Shown: positions 48,201 to 60,975 of the stretch, one piece after another
How positions within the stretch are numbered: position 1 is the stretch's first letter
How the letters are laid out: every line of letters begins with the position of its first letter
Assembly: GCA_035041965.1 (NCBI GenBank)
Contig: JAPYMA010001197.1
Location: forward strand, 34,958-98,957
Direction: 5' to 3'
Origin: Anisakis pegreffii
Lineage: Eukaryota; Nematoda; Chromadorea; Rhabditida; Anisakidae
DNA: 64,000 bases
Position numbers and translations under genes: made by a program
Notes under the pieces: model-generated
Seen by the model: the letters and a program-made list of their open reading frames with translations, nothing else
What the model was told of the DNA's origin: nothing
The model's database searches: none

Positions 48201-51200
48201 GTTCCATAACGTTCTAGAAGGAAATGGATGAATAGTGCTTTTTCAATCTCATTGGCTTTAAGAGGAATATTCTCAAAACGAAAAACGAAATGTGGTTTGC
48301 TACGAATCGAAAATGGTCAAAAAGATGATCAATTGGTTACGTTGAATGAGAGTAAGAAAGAAATCGTTTAAAGAACGTTGTCGAACTGTCAAGCAAAAAC
48401 TGTGATGCTGCTATTGCAGTGTATGGAGCAGATAAATTTCTTGTCTTGAGTATTGAAGGTGAAAATGAATTGGAGTTGAATTTTAGTTTTACGAGAGTTC
48501 AGGCAATTTTGAGGTGAAGCAAGTTTTGAGGTTTACTTACAACCAAATGGCTGAATGAAATTTCGCTGAGGTCGTCTGTGGTCAGGGTCATACAATCGAC
48601 TTGTTACTTAAATTTAGTCAGAATGTGTATACGAGACTACTTATACGTTCAAGCATATTATATGTTTTGGTTTTTGTAATTTGGTATGGCTGGAATTGAC
48701 AACGTTACTGTGAGAACTTTCTGGCTGACCCTCGTATAGCAGCCTAGCTGAGAATGTTTGTGTGATCACTTGACATACTCTCTTCGATGTGTTCGAAATG
48801 GTAATATGGTATCATTCCATGTTTATAATTCTATGCAATCACCATAATTGTACAATGAACGAATGAGTGAATGATACAAATTAGACCTCAAACAGAAAAC
48901 ATGGTTAAAAATGTTTATTATCATGATGATCTGTGCTTCCAGGTAGCATTATGTGAACGATAATCACGCAAGTGATTATTATAATGGTACTTGTTAAATG
49001 CGGATAATGCAGAGTACGCATTTTAATGCAGATATGATGAGGTGGATGAGGATCATGATTATGGTGTGCTTATTATTATGCCAGCCAGATCATAATATGC
49101 GAACCAATGTCACAAAAAGCATTCACTCTTCAACCCCTCTAAATCATAATTGCTCTTGTACATATACAGGTATGTATTTACTGAAAATAGGCATTATTGA
49201 TGAAGTTCGCAAGGACATTTCTATCATCCTATTCACTGCGATTTGATTTGATTCTAGTTGAAACATCAAATTACATTTAATACACTCATACAAAATCACT
49301 TACAGATTCATTCAACTCACTCTTTGACGCACATACAAACATACATATATACACGAATTTATTAGGCGATGCCTTTGAATATTAGTACAGAAGTGATTTT
49401 GGTGATTATTAAGAAATATTTTGAATACACTCTCTCTCGCAAACTGTTGCTATTCGACATGAAACGAGTGAAGAAATCGTACATGTGGATAGTAACTGGT
49501 GGTACGGTATGAGGCGTTTTTTGATAAGTAGTATTGTTTGAGAATGAATGTTGTACGAGAACGAGAACCATTGGCATTGTAATATGACTGAAGTAATCGA
49601 GCCTGAAGTCAACCATTTGCCTCTATTTGACCACATCGATGATTAACAATTAGTCCAACATATGAATTTTGGTCAGTGTTCGTTTGAGAAGTGCTTTGCT
49701 GGGTTGAATTTGTGACTATAAAAAGTTCTCAGTTCTTATCTGTTAATGGATCTATCAATAAAAATTCACTGCTCTTAAGGCTTCCTCATAGAAACCTGTC
49801 AAGGAAGAGTATGTGTATTTGTGTTGTGGGTGTTGATCAACTTTTAATCATTTGCGAATAAAAGTGCACTGAAACGACATCATACAATTCGGTTAGTTGA
49901 GATTCTTATCGAATTTGGATGTGTTATACTTTACACTGCCTTGTAAGTTGGTATTCACGCATACGAATCAATTTTATGCGAGTGAATTAGAAAGCCGACA
50001 AATTTTGAATATATCACAGAGAACTGAAACTTCAGTTTTAGCAATTATCAAATGAGGATTTTAAAAGGAATAGCAGGCTTCCTTTTTCAGAGAATTTTAC
50101 ATTGTTTTCTGGTGAGGAATGATACTGATACGATACGAAGACAAAGGGAATTTTGAAAAGAGTAAAAATGAAATTGGATTCTTACATATTAAAAAATTTC
50201 TCACTCGGAGTTATTGATTGCTTAGCTTAGGCTGATCCGACGTGATCTCATTCCTAACAATAGGCAATCTTTGCTGTTCAATATGTAACATGCAAAGCTG
50301 CTTCAAGTGAGCTAGTTCTTAAAAATCTCGAATGATTCACTGATATATTTGGAGAATTAGTTTAATCAAGTAAAATTTTGATGTGACAATAGTGATAGCA
50401 ATAATGAGAGTAAATAAAGTTGAGTGTCGACAATGGAACTGATCATTTGATTTTGTGAAACAACTTCTTGTTCTTGAAGTTATTGCAGTTGGATTAGTCA
50501 GTGAAACACTTGCCTCGTTTGGTGTCGCATCGACGGTTAATTGAATAGGTAGAGATGCAACAAAACGGTAGCGTAACTCTATGGAACTGGCGAATACACG
50601 GAAAATTACAAATGGACCGTGAATTCATCTAGTGCCATTGAGTGATACGCAACCAAGAGATCAGACTGACGAGACGGGATATCGAGTAGAATTGAAAGTC
50701 GATTAAGGAATAGATGAGTACACCAATGAACATGAATCTGAATGCGAATAACTTCAGAACTGATCCTTTCGAGAAGCTTGAATAGCATGGGATCAGAATG
50801 ACGAGTAGATCATGATGCTAGCAACTTTTTGAGGATAACACGTCAAACTACGGGTATATATCGCACAACTGTCATCCACATGGCGAGAAGATATACCCAG
50901 TTGGATAGGCAGTAGTCAACGTGAAGGCAAGCAATGTCATCAGGCTTTTGCCTCTCGCTTCACAACGACAGATTGTTACAGAAAATGGAGTGGTTGGTTG
51001 AAAGTAATGAAGGTTACTAGATAGTTACAGGGTGCCGCATACAGGTTCTTTATTACTGAATTTTATTTGTAAACAGCATGTAAATCGCAGAAATCACACA
51101 GTTTCAATTAGTCAACGACAATCCAGAGTGAGGAAAATGGATTGGAACTGCGAAGAATGGGAAAGCGGTGAGGCAATGATGACTTTGATGTTGAGGTAAA

Positions 51201-51283
51201 GGTAGAACAGGTAGGTAGGAGGACAGGACACACAAACTGCTGTACCAGCATCTATCCATCAATGGACACCTAGGTGCATCGAT
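45213..51283. other. Intergenic tract, no gene recognised
   Basis: About 6 kb, AT-rich, with short open frames only. It contains the perfect hairpin at 46886-46916. A short frame at 49037-49170 would begin with a hydrophobic MIMVCLLLCQ and end at an ACAG/GTATGT donor, but I could not extend it. Confidence 0.5.
46886..46916. repeat. Perfect 14-bp hairpin with 3-nt loop
   Basis: AAGGATAACTATTG, loop AAG, then CAATAGTTATCCTT, followed by TTATTTTTG. Confidence 0.95.
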
Positions 51284-51571
51284 ATGAAAACAACACAACA
51301 GAACAACGACGACCTTGTTGCTGTTGCCGGCACACTCGGCGGTGGTGGTGTGCGCAATTCGCTCGATTCAGATGAGATGACGAACGATCACTACAATCGC
51401 ATCGCATCATCACAATTCGATAGAAATGAGAGGAGGGAGGGAGGAGGACTGAAGCCTGACAATGCAACGATAGAATACAATAGCGGTAGAACCAGTAACC
51501 GATCGACCGACCGATCCGAACACAATGACGGACGAGGGAGAGATGCGACGAGGAGGAAAATGGTAAAATAA
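51284..51571 (+). CDS. Hypothetical polar protein or first coding exon
   Basis: A 95-codon frame, clearly GC-richer than its surroundings. It encodes a polar, charged peptide (begins MKTTQQNNDDLVAVAGTLGG; contains NRIASSQFDRNERREGGG and RTSNRSTDRSEHNDGRGRD). There is no signal peptide, membrane helix or known motif. ATG/GTAAAA near 51563 could act as a donor. A second coding-like frame at 51595-51678 (RNGSGGGDSEEDVRRN) follows in another frame. It may be a first exon, a frameshifted gene, or a purine-rich chance frame. Confidence 0.3.
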   Translation: MKTTQQNNDDLVAVAGTLGGGGVRNSLDSDEMTNDHYNRIASSQFDRNERREGGGLKPDNATIEYNSGRTSNRSTDRSEHNDGRGRDATRRKMVK

Positions 51572-54500
51572 GATGCGAAAACGTTGCAAAGGAAATGCGA
51601 AATGGTAGCGGCGGCGGTGATAGTGAAGAAGATGTGAGAAGAAATTATGCTGAGGGAGATAGATATTATGACATATAATCAACACTAAGAAATGAGTAGT
51701 GCTCAGTGTTGATGGCTGATCGCGCGCCAACGGGCACTGATCCATCCATCCATCGAATGAACTGAACTCAAATCACTATAACCACCTACCTACCTACCCA
51801 CCTACCTTCCTCATTCGTCCCTCAACATGTGCATCAATAACACACCATAATAATACGCATTACTCATACATACCAACAAAGGAACCGTGACTATAACTTA
51901 CTTCAATGTGACACGACTATCAATGCATATCAATAATTGACTGACTCAGTTCACAGAGCATCCTCCTCAATCGACAACTGTAAGAAATAAGCAGTCGAAT
52001 GAGCACAGCTAAGTGAATGAGTTAAGTGAATAAGAAGTCAACAATTGAAACATCTTATGGAATCGTAATGACGCGAGTAATCATTTGTATCTGCCGAAAT
52101 ATCGAATGTATAGAAGTTATCTAACCAACTCGTAAGCAGTCAAATAATTCTGTTAAACAAGAATTGTGAGGGAATACTATTTGTAAGCAAGGAACTCTCA
52201 TTTATTTGAATATAATTGCTAACCGGAAACATTCTATATTACAGTGTTGTTGTCATCTCTATTGTTATAGTTTTGGTTGTTGCTATCACATTTTTTGTTG
52301 CAATGATGATTATTATTTTGCTATAGACATTTTTTGAGTATCATATTCAGTGTTCATTCAGTGACTCATAATAAGTTCACATAGAAAATTCACTCTTTTG
52401 TTGATTCGCAGTTGTTGTATTTTATGGTATACGCCTCTTATTGTCTTCATTCTCACAAGGCCATCCCAACCGAACGCATTCAGAGAGACACGCATACAAC
52501 CAAATCACACACACACAAAAATATCAATTCATCATATGCACCATTTCGAATAAGTTCGAATCAAGGGAATTAACAAGGAAATATATTCACATCAACTGTA
52601 TATTCGTTGCATTCGAACCCCCTTGTTAAGTTCATGCACTTCCAGCCGTCGCTATAATTTTTAACTTATACAATAGTACAGTGGCATGTGGCAGCTCATG
52701 GCATGTTACTTTAATTCATTCGCATACGATATTCACTCGACAGAATTCAACGAATTTGTAATGCAGTACATCAGTGCTGCATTAGAAATTTAAATACGTT
52801 TTCAGTTGATATTACACGCATTTCACTGCATATTACAGACCACGGCAACAGCATAAATTCTCGTCAATAAGACTAGTTCATTTGTTCTCAAAATGAGTGG
52901 TAACTCGTATGCTGCATAGCCCGTTCCCTGTGGACGGACACTCATTCCTCCGTCCAATAATCTACGTGACTGTGATTCCCATCTCCCGTGAAAGGTCATT
53001 ACCTTCTTGCGATGAATCAAAAGAAAAGCAGAAAATTGATGCGTTCATCAAAGAGTTTTGTGTGTCAAGAATTCGACGGTAGTTTCAAAGAAAACAATTT
53101 TTTACGATCAAATGAGCATTTTGAAAGCATTCTTGGACGATTATGTAAGAATTATGGGAAGAAAATCAATCAGCGATATACCAGAGTTCTTCTCCTGAGA
53201 CCCGATAAGAACCACTGCTTTAAATCAAAGTTATTCTTCTCGGTTCATTAAAATGAAGCTCGAAAGTGGAACTTAATTCACCACATCACAATTCGTTATA
53301 AAAGTATGATTGCTATTCGAATGAGATATCAACTGAGACGTTTATGAGTCGACGATGTTCCACTATGCGAATAATACCATGAAGTTGAATAGTAATAAAT
53401 AATACCATGTTTTCATTAGAACTATGGTGTTCTTGAAGTGAACTTCTTCACTTTGCTTTTTATTGAATCAAGCCACAATGTGAATTTTGAAGATTTCCAT
53501 ATGGCCTTCCACCATGTTTTCATTGACCATCGATAGCTAGACTCTTACTTGAGTTATTAATTTGACTTGGGCTTTCCTCTACTCTGTTCCAGTGAAAGTA
53601 AAGTTACTGTTCAAAATTCGACTCAAAATGAAGTTTGACTCAAATTCGACTCAAAACGACTCAAAAATGAAGTTAACCAGTTTTGGGCAACTCAACAATG
53701 TTACTGCTCATTCAGTATCCATCTGACTATCCATTATCCACTCATTCGTTTGATTATCAAATCGTTAATTAATCAACCACTTGATAAAGGTCTACGCAGA
53801 CAGGCTGGCAAATGTAATCTAATTTCTTATCGAATGGCATCGATCTTCGTTCGATCTATACTCGTGAATCCGTTTTTAGAATCTGCAGAGTGCTATCAGG
53901 AAGGAGATGAGTAATTCAAGAGACTGAAAGATATTCGAGAGTATTGGTTAGAACATTATTTGCATTATAATATCGTTGAACAAAATGAAAGCTGAACAAA
54001 CGATTAAGGATATACTGTATATAGTATGATTTATTGTGTGCATTATGCCTGCATCTATTCAGCCTTTCATTCGACCAATCATTCATAATGTTTTCAATAA
54101 TTTCAATATTCAAGGTCAATGACTCGATTGTTTGAGTTGAATTGATTGTAAGTACATCAAATGTTCTTGAATATTGTTATTGTTTGTTGTTGTTGAGATT
54201 TATTATTATTTATTAGCATTGTTATGGGTTATTATTATTACTTGTCATGAATATTTGTTTATCATTGAGAACTGAGAATTATTGTTGTTAATATTATGAC
54301 TATTCGTAATAATAATTATTATCATCATTATTGGCCATTCAAATTCATCTATTTCTGATTATTCTTACATATTCATAGTCCCCTCATTCGCTTCCCTTTT
54401 ATTTATTCTTTTTTTCAAATATTGTTGCGTCCTGTCTCTGTTTCTGTCTCCATCCCTCAAAAAAAAATCGAACGAAACGCTGAAGTTGGTCAAAAACTTA

Positions 54501-56540
54501 TTGGAAGATCTCATTCTTATCTGTGTGGTTGATCATATTAATATGAGATCAATTGACTGCAGTGAATCAGCGAAGATGAACATTGTGCATTTGTTTGTGA
54601 AAGATTTATGAAGATTACAGCAGATTCAAGTATATCAAAATGTTGAAACTGACGAAAGCAGTTTGTCACTGAAATTAATGAAGACGGTTAGCTTAAGGAT
54701 CATCAACTTTTAACTGACAATAGAATGATTTTTAAAAAAACTTTTTGAAACTATTTCCCGCAAAACACCAAGCTGATTTTTGACAAATGAAACATTTGAA
54801 ATTTTAGATATCAAATCCATGTTTAAAACAACAACTTCTTTGCACACTTAATATCAGACTGATTTTACGGTAAGGTTTGAAACCATAGTAAACAAAAATC
54901 ACATTTTTGGTAGATTGTAGACGACAAGGGGATGAATTTACGAAGAATTAGAGTGCCTCAACCATACTGTTTGCTGGACGAGGTGTTTTAGAGGAGCGTG
55001 CGGTAGTAAGGAACTAGCAGATAGTAATGTCTGATAGTAACCATATCAAGCAAATATTTGCTACAGTCTTTGACCTAATAAAACATAATCTTTAACAAAA
55101 CCTTCACATATCACGGTACTAAAGTCACATCAATGGATCATCAACAAATGAAATAGTGCAGTTTTGAATTGACTTCACTGCAAAATTGATGAAAATTTTG
55201 TTGAAATTGAAGTTGAAGAAAATTTTGAATTGTTTGGCGGAGAATGTTCGCTCTATGTGACAATCAGAATTTGACAAAATTTGCATTGAATTTGATTTAT
55301 TCACAAATCAATAATGACATTCATCGGTAATCGCTTTGTTATTTGCATACATATACACGAGTGAAAGAAGAAGGAAGGGTTGAATAAACGAATATCCTCT
55401 TGTAAACATTTTCTCAATAACTATAATAACTCCAACAAGAACAATTTTGTTCTTAATTTCGTGTATAACCTTGAGAATTTCTTTTCATCTCCTTTCACTA
55501 TTATTCCTTTAAGTACTTCTCCAATATTAATTCAACTCCGAAAGTCCCATTATCCTCAGTTAATTTCCGAATTACTTCGCCATTCTTCAAATGAAAATCG
55601 TACGACAACCATTTGGAAATGGTCAGCAAAAGGGACGATGTGCAGTTGGTTGAAACGTATTTGTGTAACATCATCTTATTCAATTCATCATGGATTCTCT
55701 GTGAAGTTAATGTTTTCACTGGTTTTCAGCAGAATGAACAATTAAAAAAGCAAAAAAAAAACACACTACAATCACAAATTCGCAATTAAACTTATCAAAA
55801 CATAAACAATTAGAGCAAATAACTTGTAACCTACCGTTTCTATTCATGATATACAAATATCAGAGGCCGTTCTCTCGACAGTAGATCAGACTGGTCTCAT
55901 CGCAGAATAACTTCGGTTAGGTGGATGATGGATGTAAGCTGCAACAAACTCACTGCATCTGATACAGATTATAATGAACACACATTGCGAATAAGTGAAA
56001 AACAAGACTGTTAATGAGAAGTGCTTTAATAAGGCTCTAATCGGATCATCTCAAATCGTCCGCAATGCATTAGCACTGCGGATGTTATATGTGCTTACAC
56101 CTTTTATATCGCAAATAAGTTCTAATCCATCACCTTAAGAGCGAATACTTTATCTGAATATCACTAATGCGGATTAAAATCTTCCGGATGTAACACAAAT
56201 CAAGACGATTTTCGAGTGCTTCACCACCATCAACTTATTCCCTAGAAGCCATATTATCATCAAAGCAATTCACTTTGCATTCAACATTTATTTGTTCCGA
56301 CTGTGATCCCTCTAGCACATAATGCGTTCAGTCTTCACCTCTTTTCACGAATCACTTTCATCTATTTCTTTCTCAGATCAACACTAACCTACGCACTAAA
56401 TCTATTCAACATCGATTCAACATGGATACCAACAAAATTTTATTCAAAACGCGTAGAAACAGCATGGTCAATATCATGAAATCATTTTTTAATTAAACAT
56501 ATAGTAGAAATACGCGGTAAAGAAATGAGTGCTATAGAGC
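51572..56540. other. Intergenic tract, no gene recognised
   Basis: AT-rich with TTATTA microsatellite at 54180-54340. A 72-codon minus-strand frame at 55501-55719 looks mildly protein-like (preceded by ACTTCACAG; contains GEVIRKLTEDNGTFGVELI) but matches nothing I recognise. Confidence 0.45.
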
Positions 56541-56546
56541 AAATGG

Positions 56547-57552
56547 GATAACGTCACAAAATCAACTATTTCCCTGAACGTGATCAAAATCGCCCAACAA
56601 TAAGTGCACTTTTCTGAAACTGAAGAATCCGAGAAATCCGATAGTGTAAAGAAATCACTATGTTCGAGAGTAAACTTGATGGCAGCGTTAATTTGAAGAT
56701 GGTGACCCTATCATGGATGAAGTAATGCACAGGTTAATCAATGTAGATACAATTTATTGAGATGAGCACTGCCGAGCGAGTGAGGTAACTTCAGAAAATC
56801 AGTTATTTCTTTCAGGTAAGCAATATCGCCCAGCAAAACATATACTTTTTTGAAACCGATGAATCCGCCGAATCCAACGAAACGACCATTTATCAGGCAA
56901 ACCTGAGAGTACCGTTACCTTGAAAGTGGTAACCTCTATAGAGCAACAGTGACGTATAGAGGTACTGATCCATAGTGATAGAAAATATATGAATGCGCAA
57001 TTTGGCGCTCCTTATTAAGCCATAACTCCTCAAGAAAGCGGAATTGCTCCACAAAATATATATTTTTCTGAGTTCAGAGATTCCGCTGGATCGATTGCTG
57101 TACAGAAATTCATATTTTACTGGACAAAACTGAGAGTACGGTAGGCTCGAAGATGGCCACCCGTATACGTTTGAGAAAATAGCAATATCTCCTCAAGTAA
57201 TCATAATTAGTCGGCAAAATATATAATATTCTGAATGTAGAGGTTCTAAGGAATCGAATGGTGTACAAAAATTCACACGTTACCCGGCAAACCTGAGAGT
57301 ACGGTTACCTTGAAAATGGTAACTTTTACAGAGATATAGTGACGTATAGAGGTATTGATCTATAGTGATAGAAAATATATGAATGAGCGATTATGCGCTC
57401 CTTGTTAAGATAAATTTATGAAAATAGCCATAACTCCTCAAGAAAGCGGACAAAATTTATGTTTTTCTGAATGTAGAGAATCGGCTGGATCGAATGGTTT
57501 GCAGAAACTCATATGTTACCGGGCAAAGTTGAGAGTACGGTAGGCTCGAGGT
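56547..57552 (+). repeat. Five-unit degenerate tandem repeat, period about 150-240 bp
   Basis: Units at about 56547-56710, 56781-56938, 57019-57165, 57174-57325 and 57418-57552 share blocks such as ATATTTTTCTGAA, CTGGATCGA, CAGAAATTCATA and GAGAGTACGGT. Units 2 and 4 share GTTACCTTGAAA and are followed by the same GTGACGTATAGAGGTA and TAGTGATAGAAAATATATGA. Units 3 and 5 share GTACGGTAGGCTCGA. The result is an alternating higher-order period of about 390-400 bp. No coding frame spans it. Confidence 0.85.
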
Positions 57553-57647
57553 AGCACTGTGTTAGCGAGGTGCATTAATATGCATCTCGCTTGTACAGCG
57601 ACGTAAATATTCAGTTCATTGCAGAGCACCGTTATGCTTTCACGTTT

Positions 57648-57669
57648 GGTTCAATTACCCAAGTTTGAA
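57648..57669 (+). ncRNA. SL1-like sequence with two changes
   Basis: Matches SL1 at 20 of 22 positions: begins GGTTCAATTACCC (C for T at position 5) and ends AAGTTTGAA (A for the final G). It is followed by GTGCGA, so GT falls at the donor position. I see no convincing Sm site downstream. It could be a variant SL RNA gene or an SL fossil. Confidence 0.4.
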
Positions 57670-58980
57670 GTGCGATATAAATTGCGATGCATTGTTAATT
57701 CTGTAGACGGAAACTGCTGATAAATTAAGTTGAAAAAATTATTTTACGTTGTTGCAATGAATTATTCCTGAAAATAATTTCAAGTACAACCAGTCGGAAA
57801 AATTTAACGCTAAAACCAATTCAGCAACAAGATTAAGCCGTTTCAACTGATCGTGAATATTACACACTATGATCATAACACTGATGTCAAATTATCACTT
57901 GCTTACGGTAATTTTTATAAGAAATGGCCTTTTTTATTAGTTAATATTTTGATTAGGTTGCCATGACGTGCTAACAAAATCAAACACTGACACAACCGCA
58001 CCTCAGAAACTCTAGGCAATGAAAAATCATAGACGGAACTACATATTTTAATAGATTAACAAATGTCTCTCAATTTTTTATTAATCAATTGGATTTCCCA
58101 TAGGCATCGATAAGGGCTTTGGCAACAGAAGGCAAATTGCACTATTGAAGTGATGCGGTTAGGCAGAACGCAGAGAAGAAGAGCTCTTACAAGACCGATG
58201 AATTTATCGATGAGGCACACAAAAGCAGCAATGAATGCGATTATCGCGCGGATATATGCGCAACTCATCCAAACAAATCGTCTTGAAGTGTGCATTAAGA
58301 AGAAAAATTAATCACCACCAACTTTGTATTACTCATTCTAAACAGATCACATCGTTTGTCATTTTGAACCTCGTTGAACCTTAATAATGAACATATCCAT
58401 AAATAAATAAATTGAATATTAAAACAAATTTAAAGTAATACTGTCAAAATCCTCACCTTCAAATTGTTTATAACCATGGCTTCCATTCTTCCGGATGTGG
58501 TCAGTTCAACACATGAAAATTAACTGTTTTATAATATGTACTGTTTTGTAGCCAAACGCCACTCAATTTTTGGTCAAATAATTAAATAATTAATTAGTGC
58601 TAAACTGATTAGGGGAACAGTTTGGATTATATGAGAAGAAAGGAAAGTAAATGAGTGAATGATTGAATAGGATTCTGAATGAAAATGACCTGTCGAATTA
58701 GTTCGTTGATCAATTGAATTTCACGGAATGCGTCGGCGAATCCAGAACCCAGGTGTTCCTCCGCGCTGATCCATCCAACGTCTCCGATCCACGCGATCTG
58801 AAATCAAACATATTAAACTTTGAAATGAGAAATCTGATTAATGGGACAGTATCGTACAGGTCCACGACGATTAGCCGTGGACGCATCAGTGATCCTCCGG
58901 CTCACCACGCCTTCGGATCTCATCCAACGGATCTCGCCGTTAGATGAAAAACAATAAATGAAACAATAAAAAACAACACC
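57670..58980. other. Gene-poor segment with a GC-richer patch at 58720-58945
   Basis: A 77-codon plus-strand frame at 58714-58947 lies in the GC-richer patch but shows no motif. Possible remnant of a coding or mobile sequence. Confidence 0.4.
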
Positions 58981-59082
58981 CCCAGCCCCCTCCCTCCCCC
59001 CTCCCCCCTCCCCCCCCCCCCCCACCCCTCCCCCTCCCTACCCCCACCCCACCCTCCCCTAACCCCAACCCCCTCCCCTGAC
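58981..59082. repeat. C-rich low-complexity tract
   Basis: About 100 nt of C-runs broken by single T or A (CCCCTCCCCCC style). The minus strand carries many G-runs of three or more and could form G-quadruplexes. Confidence 0.95.
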
Positions 59083-59085
59083 TAT

Positions 59086-59113
59086 TTGATGGAAGTCGAT
59101 TGACTTCCATCAA
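59086..59113. repeat. Perfect 12-bp hairpin with GATT loop
   Basis: TTGATGGAAGTC, GATT, GACTTCCATCAA. It lies between the C-rich tract and the inverted-repeat element at 59116. Confidence 0.95.
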
Positions 59114-59115
59114 CT

Positions 59116-59518
59116 GATCTGACTCGCCTTACCTATAGACCTGTTCAAATTTCATCTGCTCAGTTTTTTGAATAAATTTACGAATTTTTGACGCGACAGC
59201 GGTGGCATCCAACCCCGCCACCGCATCTGGTAATATTTGTCGTAATCACATTAAATTATTCTCTAGTTCTAAACCCTTCCATCCCTCCTTCAACCTCAGA
59301 CCACCCTCCCTCACCCTCCATCCTATCTTATGCCTTATCACTCCTTTCAATTTCTTTCAACTTGTTACGGTAGCTCAACTCCAACCTGCCAACCTACTTT
59401 TAGTATTAATGGATTCAACTCTATCAGCTCACAACTTCAATTTCTTTGACAATCTCAAACTTATTGGTATAAAGCTATCAAATGGGTGAACAGGTCTATA
59501 GATAAGACGAGTCAAATC
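59116..59518. mobile_element. Short element with about 32-bp terminal inverted repeats
   Basis: The left end at 59116-59148 and right end at 59486-59518 are inverted copies sharing CTATAGACCTGTTCA and CTGACTCG / TTGACTCG, with about three mismatches in 32. The interior is about 335 bp and has no transposase-like frame. This is the form of a MITE. Confidence 0.7.
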
Positions 59519-59559
59519 TTTTGAAACATTTAGTTTCGTTCGGCAGTTCGTCGAAATTT

Positions 59560-60975
59560 TTCATAAAATAATCTTTTCACTAGAATGATTTTTTGCAAAT
59601 TTTTAAGAACAACGATGTAAAGATTCAAGTGAACTGGTGTCCAGGCATAATCACCAGCCTTGATCTAAATATCCACTGCAAAACAGCGGTGAATATAGCG
59701 TGAATTGCTCACAATTTTTGGATTTTGTGACTATTAACAATAAGTTTTTTTTGAACTCCGAACTCGAAAATCTATCATTCAAATTTTGAGATTTTTTGAT
59801 ATTGTAACATTTTTGCTTATTTTCTAAATCATATTTGGATTTTCTAATTGTAAGATTAATTTTTTTTGTCATTTCAATTTTTAAAATTTCCAGCATTTGC
59901 TTAGCAATAATTCAAGCCAAAAACACCGGAACAAGCACCAGATGAAGGTTTTTTGCTGAAGACTTTGAATTTTTTGGATTTCTGTTGTCCTATTGACTTC
60001 GATTTTTTTCGATTCATAAAATTTTTGCATTTTTTAAAATTCATACTTGGATTTTTTTGCATTTTTGGACTTAAAGTTAAATTTTTTGTGTTTCTCAATT
60101 TTGAGAATATTTGGGAGTTTCTCATTTTTTTAAATTTTTTTCTGAAATGTTTTTTCTGAAATTTTATTTCCGGAAACATTGCACAATGACGCCGACTGTG
60201 AGCTCATCCACGAACTAATCGACGCCGCAAGCAATTCCAATATACAACAGCATATTCCAGAGAGGAACATGCTTCAACTCATTATCAAACACTAACGAAT
60301 GCGACGGAGTGAATTTTTTAAATGAATGGTAAATTTTTTAAAATCTACCATTAATTCATTGCTGAAACAATTTTTTAAGATTTTTTTTTCAAACAATAAG
60401 TTGAATTTTAGAAGATGAATTTCTTCCGACTAATTCTTTTATTTTTTGAGCATTCAATGTTCAAAATTTTTTTGGTTTTTTGAATTTTTTTGTTATTAGC
60501 TGAAATTTTTCATGAAATACAAAATTTTATAATAAATTAGATTTTTTTTTCAAAATATCGAGGTATTTTGTTTTTTTGGATTTTGTGATTTTTTGGGCTT
60601 TTGTGTAAAGTTTTGTAATTTTGGAATTATATTCCAAAAAATGAATTTCTTTCAAATAAATTTTTTTAATTTTTTGAAGTTATTTAACTTTTGAAATTTC
60701 TAAGATTTTTTCAATTTTTGGGATTAATTAAACATTTTCATAAATTAAAGGAATTTTAAGAAATTCAACCAATTAGAAACAAATTAGAAACAAATTTTTC
60801 AACAGATTAGAAACAAATTTCTTAACAAATTAGGAACAAATTTCTCAACAAATTAGGAACAAAATATTTTTCGAATTTTTATGATTTTTGTTTTTTGGAT
60901 TTTATAGTTTTTCGGTTTTTTTGGATTTTATAATAATTTTGGATTTTTTTGCAAAATTTTCGGTTTTTCAAACAA
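59560..60975. repeat. T-rich, strand-asymmetric low-complexity tract
   Basis: Long runs of T on the plus strand punctuated by GGATTTT, GAATTTTT and AAAATTT words over about 1.4 kb. Phe-rich or Lys-rich frames here are by-products. One normal-composition island sits at about 60165-60300. Confidence 0.85.
60130..60295 (+). pseudogene. Possible coding fossil inside the T-rich tract
   Basis: The last 45 or so codons of an open frame read PETLHNDADCELIHELIDAA then SNSNIQQHIPERNMLQLI and end at TAA. The composition is unlike the surrounding T-rich DNA. There is no start context, no family match and no neighbouring exons. Confidence 0.2.

Noticed and set aside
48998..49246. Short frame with a hydrophobic start and a donor-like end
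   Set aside because: Could not be joined to any second exon; hydrophobicity reflects T-rich DNA.
52823..53020. Minus-strand frame containing GGMSVRPQGTGYAAYELP
   Set aside because: Slightly coding-like, but I found no reliable acceptor, donor or neighbour exon.
52988..53251. 87-codon plus-strand frame rich in Lys, Ser and Phe
   Set aside because: No family resemblance, no splice context, composition like the flanks.
55501..55719. 72-codon minus-strand frame after an ACTTCACAG acceptor-like site
   Set aside because: Mildly protein-like but single, unrecognised and without partner exons; mentioned only in the intergenic entry.
58714..58947. 77-codon frame in a GC-richer patch
   Set aside because: No motif on either strand; not enough to call a gene.
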